From: Pseudomonadales bacterium
GTDB lineage: Bacteria; Pseudomonadota; Gammaproteobacteria; Pseudomonadales; Pseudohongiellaceae
DNA: 5,160 nucleotides
Direction of reading: 5' to 3'
Assembly: GCA_022360535.1 (NCBI GenBank)
Contig: JAKSCP010000028.1
Span: 1 to 5,160 of the forward strand
This document shows, in pieces, positions 1 to 5,160 of the stretch. Under the pieces are notes generated by a model, which saw only the letters and a list, made by a program, of their open reading frames with translations, was not told the DNA's origin and searched no databases. Position numbers and translations under genes: made by a program. How positions within the stretch are numbered: position 1 is the stretch's first letter; every line of letters starts with the position of its first letter.

Positions 1-783
1 GTCCCCCAGAACATAGATACTAATTTTCTTATCCGGGGAATAAAAGGTAATAATCGCGCGTGTCACACCTTCTACAAGGCTACTATTACTGTATGGCTGC
101 CAAGTTCGCAAGGTCGAAATGATGTTATTACGCCCCCGCGGGGTATCTGGCATCCATTCCCCCCGGTAGGAGTTGAACATGTAATCCCCCATGTCATTCA
201 TCACCTGAATACCCTTAACTTCCGGGTATACGTCCAGGGTTTTATCGATGACATCCAGCATCTTGTCCCAGTTTCCGGGGGTGTTGTACATACTGCCAGA
301 GGTGTCGATGACGAAAATAATGTATTCACTATCAACTGGGACACCGCCAATGGCATTGTCTTCGGGCGCTGCCGAATTGGCCAGTAAGCGCTGCATTTCT
401 TCGGTCAGGGACTGACGGGCGATAGCCAGTCGGCCAACTTCATCGGTGATCTCTTCGGACAGTTGATTGGAGGCATTGAAACGGCCTTCCACATCATTGA
501 GATCGCGACGCAGTCGCGCGATGCGTTCAGTCAGGGCTGATAGCTGTTCATGCTTGGCATTCAATTCCCGGTTGAGAATTCGGGTTTCGCCACGGATAGC
601 AAACAGTTGTTCCTGTAACTCCGTGACCGAGGCCTCCGGTGTGACGTCTGAGAATTCGATGGTCACTGGCGCTGAGGACTTGGTGATCATAAGCAGAATG
701 ATCATGGCGCCAAAACCACAGGATGCCACATCCAAAAAGGATACGGTGAAGGAGTCTGTTTCCCGGCGATTCTTTTTGCTCAT
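1..783 (-). CDS. VWA-domain membrane protein with ExbD/MotB-like TM helix (3' end beyond window)
   Basis: The ATG at 781-783 opens a frame that stays open to position 1, giving 261 residues with no stop; the C-terminus is outside the window. Seen: a basic N-terminus (KKNRR, residues 3-7), one membrane helix at about 15-34 with Asp18 in the motif SFLDVASCGFGAMI, a charged heptad-rich coiled coil at about 50-138, and a VWA domain from about 152. The MIDAS metal site begins with DTSGSM (Asp160, Ser162, Ser164). Ser234 or Ser235 in YSNSSLVEG sits where Thr is usual, and Asp261, the last visible residue, fits the third MIDAS position. The N-in topology puts the coil and VWA domain in the periplasm. 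ExbD and MotB carry their proton-coupling Asp in the same place, so I infer a motor B subunit working with the ExbB-like protein at 3384-4217. It lies 33 nt after another VWA gene of the same layout. The Shine-Dalgarno is weak (GAG at 790-792), and the only nearby upstream ATG (800-802) meets a stop after three codons, so this start is favoured. Confidence 0.9.
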   Translation of the reverse strand, partial: MSKKNRRETDSFTVSFLDVASCGFGAMIILLMITKSSAPVTIEFSDVTPEASVTELQEQLFAIRGETRILNRELNAKHEQLSALTERIARLRRDLNDVEGRFNASNQLSEEITDEVGRLAIARQSLTEEMQRLLANSAAPEDNAIGGVPVDSEYIIFVIDTSGSMYNTPGNWDKMLDVIDKTLDVYPEVKGIQVMNDMGDYMFNSYRGEWMPDTPRGRNNIISTLRTWQPYSNSSLVEGVTRAIITFYSPDKKISIYVLGD

Positions 784-816
784 TGTCTGCTCAGATTGCC
801 ATTGTTGCTTAGGGCT

Positions 817-2043
817 CTAAATATTGGTGGGGAAAGACACACCGAGGTCTTCCGATATCTCTTCTGTACTTTCTACGCGTGCCACCGACGTATCCTCTCT
901 TGGTTGCTCAGGCGTGTCTTCTTCCACCGCAGAGGTACCACCCGGCCAATCCTTGGAAGGGGCGATCAATGATCCCCGTGTATATTGTGCCAGCTCCCAA
1001 AAAGCGGCGGCAGCGCTGGGATCACCTTCCAATGGCATCAATATAATATTGACCGGAATTCCCTGTAATAACTCCCCGATTGCATCCTCGTATAGCTCCA
1101 GTCTATCCCGTGGCGTGATAAGGGGGTCACGGGCTCCCCGATCATCAGTGGTTGGTAGACCATCGGTAATCAGGAAGATATTGTCCGGGGGAGGGCTCAT
1201 ATTGGCGATTTCCCGAAACAGGCGCTCGTAGTTGGTACCGCCTTCGGGGGCGATATCCATTACCTGTTCCACCACTTCATTTAACTGGTCGCGGTCTGCG
1301 ACCTCCAGCCAACTGGCCTCGCTACCAGGTAGAGCTGCCCGAACTTCCTCGTTAAAAGCATAGATCTGGTATTGACTGATAATAGGCAGTTGAGTGGTAA
1401 TCCAATCCACTATTTTGACAACACGTTGCCATTTTGGCGCTTCTTTCTTGTACACATCGGCCCGCAGACTGGTGCGGATGATGTTGACGATGGTGTCGTC
1501 CAGCATGCTGGCCGACGCATCCATGACAATCAGAATGCGCTGACCACCCAGATACAGACCCGACAGATACTGGCGCTGCCCGTCGCCGATGAACTGACGC
1601 ACACTGGAACCTTCCTGTTCCAAAGCGCTGGCCTGCAGCCTCAGTAGTTCTTCCTCTAGTTGCTGCACATCGGCCCGCAGTTGTTCCACATCTTCCACGG
1701 TGGCGACACTGGAGTTTTCCATCGCCGCCAATTCCTGCAGAAACGTATCAATCTGGTCCTGAATCTGCCGCGCCAAGCCCTGCGCTGTCACCACATCGAA
1801 GTCCACGTCCGACAGTGTGTTTCTTAGCTCAACCAAACCCAATTGCCCTTCCAGCACCTCTTCCTCCAACAGACTGATTTCTGCCGACAGGTCGGGACTG
1901 GTTTCCACATCAGACAAGGTACTGGTGTGATCGAGAATCAGGAAGATCAAAATCACCGCCCCGAAACCGCAAAACATCACATCCAGAAATGACAGACTGA
2001 TGGGATTGAATTTGCGCCTGAGAGCTCTGTGTTCGCTAGACAT
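817..2043 (-). CDS. VWA-domain membrane protein with ExbD/MotB-like TM helix (complete)
   Basis: This 408-residue protein is complete, with ATG at 2041-2043 and TAG at 817-819. Seen in order: a basic cytoplasmic N-terminus (RALRRKF), one membrane helix at about 18-37 starting SFLDVMFCGFGA with Asp21, an acidic coiled coil at about 53-145, a VWA domain at about 165-360, and an acidic, probably disordered tail from about 362. The MIDAS site looks intact: DASAS (Asp175, Ser177, Ser179), Thr270 in EGGTNY, and Asp294 in LITDGLPT. FLDVM also occurs around the essential Asp25 of E. coli ExbD, so the helix probably packs inside an ExbB-type pentamer with the VWA domain in the periplasm. It has neither an OmpA-type peptidoglycan-binding domain nor the ExbD periplasmic domain. 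The start overlaps the upstream stop by 8 nt, suggesting translational coupling. Family calls are firm; the motor role is inferred. VWA domains usually mediate metal-dependent protein binding, here to an unknown partner. Confidence 0.93.
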   Translation of the reverse strand: MSSEHRALRRKFNPISLSFLDVMFCGFGAVILIFLILDHTSTLSDVETSPDLSAEISLLEEEVLEGQLGLVELRNTLSDVDFDVVTAQGLARQIQDQIDTFLQELAAMENSSVATVEDVEQLRADVQQLEEELLRLQASALEQEGSSVRQFIGDGQRQYLSGLYLGGQRILIVMDASASMLDDTIVNIIRTSLRADVYKKEAPKWQRVVKIVDWITTQLPIISQYQIYAFNEEVRAALPGSEASWLEVADRDQLNEVVEQVMDIAPEGGTNYERLFREIANMSPPPDNIFLITDGLPTTDDRGARDPLITPRDRLELYEDAIGELLQGIPVNIILMPLEGDPSAAAAFWELAQYTRGSLIAPSKDWPGGTSAVEEDTPEQPREDTSVARVESTEEISEDLGVSFPTNI

Positions 2044-3379
2044 TTTGCACCTGGATCAAGGTAAGCACTTCGTTACTACCTTCGAATTGAATGCGATCCC
2101 CTACTGCGAGTTTGCGCTCCCCCGAAGCCGTTACCCCATTCAACAAAAAGGGCATGTCACCACTATTGAAATAGACGCCGTCGCCACGATCAGCAATGGC
2201 GCCCAGGTCTTCCGGCAGATTGGCAATAGACAGGGTCAACACACCTGCGGTGTTGCCATGCCCATTCAGCGTCTGTTGATTCCGAATACTTATCTGTTTT
2301 ACCGATATTGCCTGATTGCCATGCAAAACATGAGTCGGTTGCTCTGCCGATTGGTCAGCAGACTTCACGTTTGAGGAAACATGTTGCGACACCGGCAGAC
2401 TGTTTACCAAACTAATGCCCTGTTCACCGCCCGTTATCAGTTCGCGGTACTCCAAACAGGCGTCATTGACTGTTCCCTCATCGATGACAATAAGATCGAG
2501 TGAGGCAGGAAGGCTTGCTCTGAATCCCGGTAACTCTGCCAAGGCCGGACTGACAATTAACTGTGTGTCATGGTCCGTGGCCATCGCTGTGACTTGCTCA
2601 TTAATCTTTTTGAAGTGACTGTTCAGGTTAGTGATCAAGCTTTCCATCGGCATTTTGGCTGTATGCACCGTATCACCAGCATTCAATTCCAAAATCAGAT
2701 TGCCGTCCTGTTGCGCTTGAGCCAACCACGCGGGTAACTGGTTATAAAGTTGCTGCTCAGACTCAGCATCGTGCTGCGGATTGAATCGGCATTGCTGAAT
2801 GAACATTCCAGTAGCTAACTGCATCATCAGGTCTGTGAAGTTCTGACTGCCGACACCTGGAATCTGTACAGTAGAACCCGAGCTTAACTGCGAACCATCG
2901 GTTGTGAGCCTGGTGACTACTACCTGATGCAGTTGCAGATCAGCGTACAAAACATTGCTTGCGCGAGCGGAGACGATAGCTGCGGCTACTGCTGAATCGA
3001 CAACTCCACTTACCTTAAATGGACTGTGTTGAGAGAGGCCCAGCAGAATAGACAGTTGCTGCCGTGTGAAGCTGCCCGGCACGGCAATGACCACGTCCGA
3101 TGCAATGTCCGCTTCTTCGGCCAGGTGCTGCAGGTGAGCAAAAGCGATGTCGGCATGATGGCGAAAATTGTTGCCATGTTCGATGGGATCGAGATTCAGT
3201 TCATGCCAATACTTGTTGTAGCTATTGGTTGGTTGCAGACGTGCTTGTTGTTCAGCAAGTTCACCGAGCACAAGGTCCTGGCCATCGGCTAAAGCAAAAC
3301 CTGGACTGCGCAACAGCACCCCGGACTCATCGCCCACGCTGATTGCTTTGTCGTTAAGCTCAATGACTTTCAAGCTCAT
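2036..3379 (-). CDS. Hsp70/actin-like fold protein with degenerate nucleotide loops and an FHA-like C-terminus
   Basis: The 447-residue product has no signal peptide or membrane helix, so it is probably cytoplasmic. Residues 1-325 follow the Hsp70/MreB order: a first strand-loop (KVIELNDKAISVGDESG), a segment much like Hsp70 at about 96-135 (VVIAVPGSFTRQQ, then VVDSAVAAAI), a second phosphate-loop region at 142-157 (SNVLYADLQLHQVVV), and an adenosine-loop region at 274-287 (LIVSPALAELPGF). The glycines that hold nucleotide in this superfamily (DLGTT, DxGGGT, GGxxxxPG) are mostly replaced, so it may bind ATP weakly or not at all. After a polar linker (about 326-356), residues 357-447 resemble the end of an FHA domain (FLLNGVTASGERKLAVGDRIQFEG). 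The gene starts 4 nt after the ExbB-like gene, with a weak AGG at 3389-3391, and overlaps the next gene by 8 nt, so coupled translation is likely. Hand alignment only; the exact family is unrecognised. It could be a cytoplasmic adaptor or regulator of the membrane complex. Confidence 0.88.
   Translation of the reverse strand: MSLKVIELNDKAISVGDESGVLLRSPGFALADGQDLVLGELAEQQARLQPTNSYNKYWHELNLDPIEHGNNFRHHADIAFAHLQHLAEEADIASDVVIAVPGSFTRQQLSILLGLSQHSPFKVSGVVDSAVAAAIVSARASNVLYADLQLHQVVVTRLTTDGSQLSSGSTVQIPGVGSQNFTDLMMQLATGMFIQQCRFNPQHDAESEQQLYNQLPAWLAQAQQDGNLILELNAGDTVHTAKMPMESLITNLNSHFKKINEQVTAMATDHDTQLIVSPALAELPGFRASLPASLDLIVIDEGTVNDACLEYRELITGGEQGISLVNSLPVSQHVSSNVKSADQSAEQPTHVLHGNQAISVKQISIRNQQTLNGHGNTAGVLTLSIANLPEDLGAIADRGDGVYFNSGDMPFLLNGVTASGERKLAVGDRIQFEGSNEVLTLIQVQNV
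2048..2052 (-). promoter_or_regulatory. Ribosome binding site of the complete VWA gene
   Basis: AGGTG on the minus strand sits 4 nt before the ATG at 2041-2043, inside the last codons of the Hsp70-like gene. With the 8-nt overlap of stop and start (ATGTCTAG), it supports this start and coupled translation. Confidence 0.6.
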
Positions 3380-3383
3380 ACAG

Positions 3384-4217
3384 TTACGCCTGTGTTACAC
3401 CATGAATGTCTGACTCGGAATCGGGGACCTGCAGGTGTCGAATAAGCCGTTCGTCGCAGTAGTTCTGACAGTCGAGAACCAGACGATCTTGAAGCTGCTG
3501 TAACTGATGCAGCAGGAACATCAAAAAAATACTGACTACCAGGGCAACAAAGGTCGAGTTAAAAGCCACACCCAAACTCACCGTTACGCCAACGATATCA
3601 CCACTGACAGCCTGATAGGCCTGGCCCAGGGCGGTGCCAATGCCGCGCACAGTGCCAAGGAATCCAATGGAAGGAATAGCCCAGGCAATGTAGCGAACCA
3701 GGGACAACTCCGTTTCCATGCGGTCAGCTTCCGTTTCGCAAATATCTTTTACGGTGGCTGACACGTCCTGAATATTGCGTGTGCTTTGAAAGCGATGCAG
3801 CCCTGCCGTTATTGCTCTGGCCAATAAGAAGTCTTGTTCACGCTCCGGCAAGGCCTGAACAGGCCGCGCATAATTGCGCGCGTCTTCCGGCAGGATACTC
3901 ATGCCTTGATTCACTTGAATCAACGTACGATCCAACAACGAACGTTGTTTTAGAGTTTGTTGCGCCTTCATACCGATAATAAACAACGCCCAAAACATTA
4001 GAATGACACAAGTCTCTTGCTCGAAGTCTCGGAGAATGACAAAGACAGAACGTTCAGGAACATAGTTCTCGTCAGTCTGCTGCAGCAGTGTCTGCTGCTC
4101 CTGAATCAGATCAGCATTGGGTCTGATCACCGTAACGTAGGTTGCATGCACGATGATGACGCAGAAAATCAGTGCAACCAGTTGAAAAAATGTTTCGTAC
4201 AGCGAGCCTTGCTTCAT
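3384..4217 (-). CDS. MotA/TolQ/ExbB-family proton channel protein
   Basis: This 277-residue inner-membrane protein has four predicted helices: about 10-31, 69-85, 175-200 and 208-238. A 37-residue loop follows the first helix, an 87-residue loop rich in Lys/Arg at its start lies between helices 2 and 3, and a 39-residue tail follows helix 4. Positive charges put the long loop and the tail in the cytoplasm. The family signature is clear: IPSIGFLGTVRGIGTALG at 181-198 matches the TolQ/ExbB GLLGTV region, and VSLGVAFNSTFVALVVSI at 213-230 matches the last helix. Thr189 and Thr222 align with the pore-lining threonines of ExbB/TolQ. Family members form pentamers that use ion flow to drive a B-subunit dimer. 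Four helices recall MotA; the sequence motifs recall ExbB. No standard ExbD, TolR or MotB is present, and the two VWA proteins downstream carry the matching Asp helix, so they are the likely partners. The start has a good AGGA site (4226-4229) 8 nt upstream. Confidence 0.95.
   Translation of the reverse strand: MKQGSLYETFFQLVALIFCVIIVHATYVTVIRPNADLIQEQQTLLQQTDENYVPERSVFVILRDFEQETCVILMFWALFIIGMKAQQTLKQRSLLDRTLIQVNQGMSILPEDARNYARPVQALPEREQDFLLARAITAGLHRFQSTRNIQDVSATVKDICETEADRMETELSLVRYIAWAIPSIGFLGTVRGIGTALGQAYQAVSGDIVGVTVSLGVAFNSTFVALVVSIFLMFLLHQLQQLQDRLVLDCQNYCDERLIRHLQVPDSESDIHGVTQA
3906..3923. repeat. Perfect 18-bp inverted repeat inside the ExbB-like gene
   Basis: Two 8-bp arms (TTGATTCA and TGAATCAA) are separated by CT. 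A second, 7-bp inverted repeat (AACAACG / CGTTGTT, 2-nt spacer) follows at 3934-3949. Both lie within codons for the cytoplasmic loop after helix 2. The outer TTGAT...ATCAA resembles an FNR half-site pair, but its 8-nt spacer is not the usual 4 nt. A regulatory role is not supported; it may be chance. Confidence 0.4.
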
Positions 4218-4225
4218 TACTTAAA

Positions 4226-4229
4226 TCCT
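4226..4229 (-). promoter_or_regulatory. Ribosome binding site of the ExbB-like gene
   Basis: AGGA on the minus strand lies 8 nt before the ATG at 4215-4217. It is the clearest Shine-Dalgarno site in the window. It supports this start and independent translation initiation after the 43-nt gap. Confidence 0.7.
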
Positions 4230-4260
4230 AGTGACCTATTTCTTTCTCTAACTCTGTTAC

Positions 4261-5160
4261 TCACTCGAGATAACGCGCTACGCGAAATCCCACGTCGTCC
4301 CGCGGTTCAGCACCAAAGTCTCTGAACGAGAGGCGCATCTCTGTAATGGCCCCATGAGCCCAACTCGATCCGCGGATAGTGTGGAACTGGCCTATCTCAG
4401 GACCCAGGGGATCAATCTCTACTCCCAGGCTACCTGCAGAACCATAGTAGTCATGTACCCATTCCGACACGTTGCCGGCCAGGTCATACAGCTCGTAGTG
4501 ATTCGGTTCGAAACTTGCCACTGAGGCAGTGGCGAAATGACCATCGTTATAGTCAAACATCACTTCTCCCAGATAAGCCTGGGCGGTGACATCGCCGAAA
4601 TTCCCGGCATTTTCAGGTGGCGGTAGCTGATCGCCCCACGGGTACTTAAGTGTGTTGCCACTACCATCAGTACGAGCTGTCCAGGCCCACTCTGCTTCGC
4701 TGGGCAGGCGATAACCGGTGGCCTCAGGGTTGAATCCAACCACTTCTTCACCCTCAACCTGATAGAACAGAGGCAGCCCTTCCTGTTCACTGAGCCAATT
4801 GCAATAGAGTGCTGCCTGATTCCAGTTGATGCGAACCACGGGTTGGTTCTCATTATTAAGTGTCAGCCCCTGTATGGTGCCGGAATTATGCTCTGCATCG
4901 AATAAACGGTATTCAGCATTAGTGACTTCGCGATAGCCCATGTAGAACGGTCGATCCAATTGGATATCACGCAAAGCTTCGTTAGGTCGGCGACCAGCCT
5001 CACGCCTCGAGGCTCCCATAGTGAACGCACCCGGATAGAACAACTTGAGTTGCTGGCCGGCGACGGTAGTGATTACCGGTTGGATCTGTTCCAGTCGTGC
5101 CTGCTCCAGTGACTTAAGATTCACTCGAATAATCTGATCCAGGCCGGGACGGGAAGTGAA
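4261..5160 (-). CDS. FGE/SUMF1-like domain protein (5' end beyond window), probable PEGA-SUMF1 fusion
   Basis: The frame is open from the window edge to TGA at 4261-4263, giving 299 visible residues. A GTG at 5122-5124 is unlikely to be the true start, because the 12 codons before it (TSRPGLDQIIR) read as real protein and resemble the end of a PEGA-type repeat. Numbering from the window edge, the FGE-like domain covers about 44-298: FTMGAS (46-51), WNQAALYCNWLSEQEG (113-128), GYRLPSEAEWAWTAR (149-163), YPWGD (173-177), ELYDLAGNVSEWVHDYYG (223-240), RGSSW (263-267) and a closing DVGFRVARYLE. True FGE activates sulfatases through two copper-binding Cys shortly after GSSW; here Ala268 and Thr273 occupy those places, and the visible protein has only one Cys (120). 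It is therefore unlikely to make formylglycine and may act as a binding scaffold. No sulfatase is nearby. It precedes the ExbB-like gene by 43 nt, suggesting a periplasmic or surface partner of that complex. The domain call is firm; PEGA fusion and location are inferred. Confidence 0.92.
   Translation of the reverse strand, partial: FTSRPGLDQIIRVNLKSLEQARLEQIQPVITTVAGQQLKLFYPGAFTMGASRREAGRRPNEALRDIQLDRPFYMGYREVTNAEYRLFDAEHNSGTIQGLTLNNENQPVVRINWNQAALYCNWLSEQEGLPLFYQVEGEEVVGFNPEATGYRLPSEAEWAWTARTDGSGNTLKYPWGDQLPPPENAGNFGDVTAQAYLGEVMFDYNDGHFATASVASFEPNHYELYDLAGNVSEWVHDYYGSAGSLGVEIDPLGPEIGQFHTIRGSSWAHGAITEMRLSFRDFGAEPRDDVGFRVARYLE

Larger units (their letters stand above)
1..5160 (-). other. Putative single operon of five co-directional genes
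   Basis: All five genes run on the minus strand with spacings of 43, 4, -8 and 33 nt, and no terminator-like hairpin with a T-run is seen between them. Neither the promoter nor the terminator is in the window, because the first and last genes are both cut by its edges. The 43-nt gap at 4218-4260 shows no clear -35/-10 pair, only a ribosome binding site. Co-translation of the channel, Hsp70-like and first VWA genes is especially likely from their 4-nt gap and 8-nt overlap. Confidence 0.8.

Noticed and set aside
134..143. GC-rich 10-bp palindrome (CCCCGCGGGG)
   Set aside because: It is short, within coding sequence, and explained by Pro-Arg-Gly codons; no T-run follows to make a terminator.
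682..741. Lipoprotein signal in the partial VWA protein (V-A-S-C at residues 19-22)
   Set aside because: The hydrophobic stretch continues after the Cys rather than before it, and an Asp lies just upstream. The other VWA protein has a Phe before the same Cys, which does not fit a lipobox. A membrane helix explains both.
467..820. Plus-strand open frame opposite the partial VWA gene
   Set aside because: It is Arg/Ser-rich, has no recognisable domain, and lies opposite a strong minus-strand coding frame with TM, coiled-coil and VWA signals.
2000..2374. Plus-strand open frame spanning the junction of the VWA and Hsp70-like genes
   Set aside because: It runs antisense to two well-supported genes, and its translation resembles no protein family.
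3384..4217. Zorya anti-phage system (ZorA-like channel gene)
   Set aside because: No ZorB with an OmpA-type domain, and no ZorC, ZorD or ZorE, is visible. The channel tail is short. It is only a distant parallel within this window.
4560..4853. Second minus-strand frame inside the FGE-like gene
   Set aside because: It is a shifted frame of the FGE-like domain, whose motifs all lie in the longer frame.
4261..5124. GTG at 5122-5124 as the true start of the FGE-like gene
   Set aside because: The frame is open further upstream to the window edge, with plausible protein sequence and no clear Shine-Dalgarno before the GTG.

Overview
All five genes in this window lie on the minus strand and are packed head to tail, so transcription runs from position 5160 towards position 1. 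Spacings are 43 nt, 4 nt, an 8-nt overlap and 33 nt, with no terminator-like structure between genes. This looks like part of one operon that continues past both ends of the window. Moderate GC, Shine-Dalgarno-led starts and the ExbB/ExbD-like and PEGA/SUMF1-like proteins suggest a Gram-negative proteobacterium, probably a gammaproteobacterium. The taxonomic call is inference.

In transcription order the window holds: (1) the 3' part of a protein with a formylglycine-generating-enzyme (FGE/SUMF1)-like domain, whose frame stays open past the window edge; (2) a four-helix MotA/TolQ/ExbB-like channel protein; (3) a soluble protein with an Hsp70/actin-like layout, worn nucleotide-binding loops and an FHA-like C-terminus; (4) a complete single-pass membrane protein with an ExbD/MotB-like transmembrane Asp, a long coiled coil and a von Willebrand factor A (VWA) domain; (5) the N-terminal 261 residues of a second protein of the same architecture.

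The most interesting reading is that this is an ion-driven motor. The ExbB-like protein would be the A subunit. The two VWA proteins would be B subunits, each carrying the S-F-L-D-V motif at the cytoplasmic end of its only membrane helix. The usual periplasmic output module (an OmpA-type peptidoglycan-binding domain, or the ExbD periplasmic domain) is replaced by a coiled coil plus a metal-binding VWA domain. The FGE-like protein has a single Cys in its visible part, so it cannot have the two-Cys copper site of true FGE; it may be a structural partner or ligand outside the cytoplasm. The Hsp70-like protein would be the cytoplasmic partner. The gene families are well supported; assembly into one machine, and its purpose, are hypotheses. 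No RNA genes, mobile elements or CRISPR arrays were seen, and no stretch over 43 nt lacks a gene.
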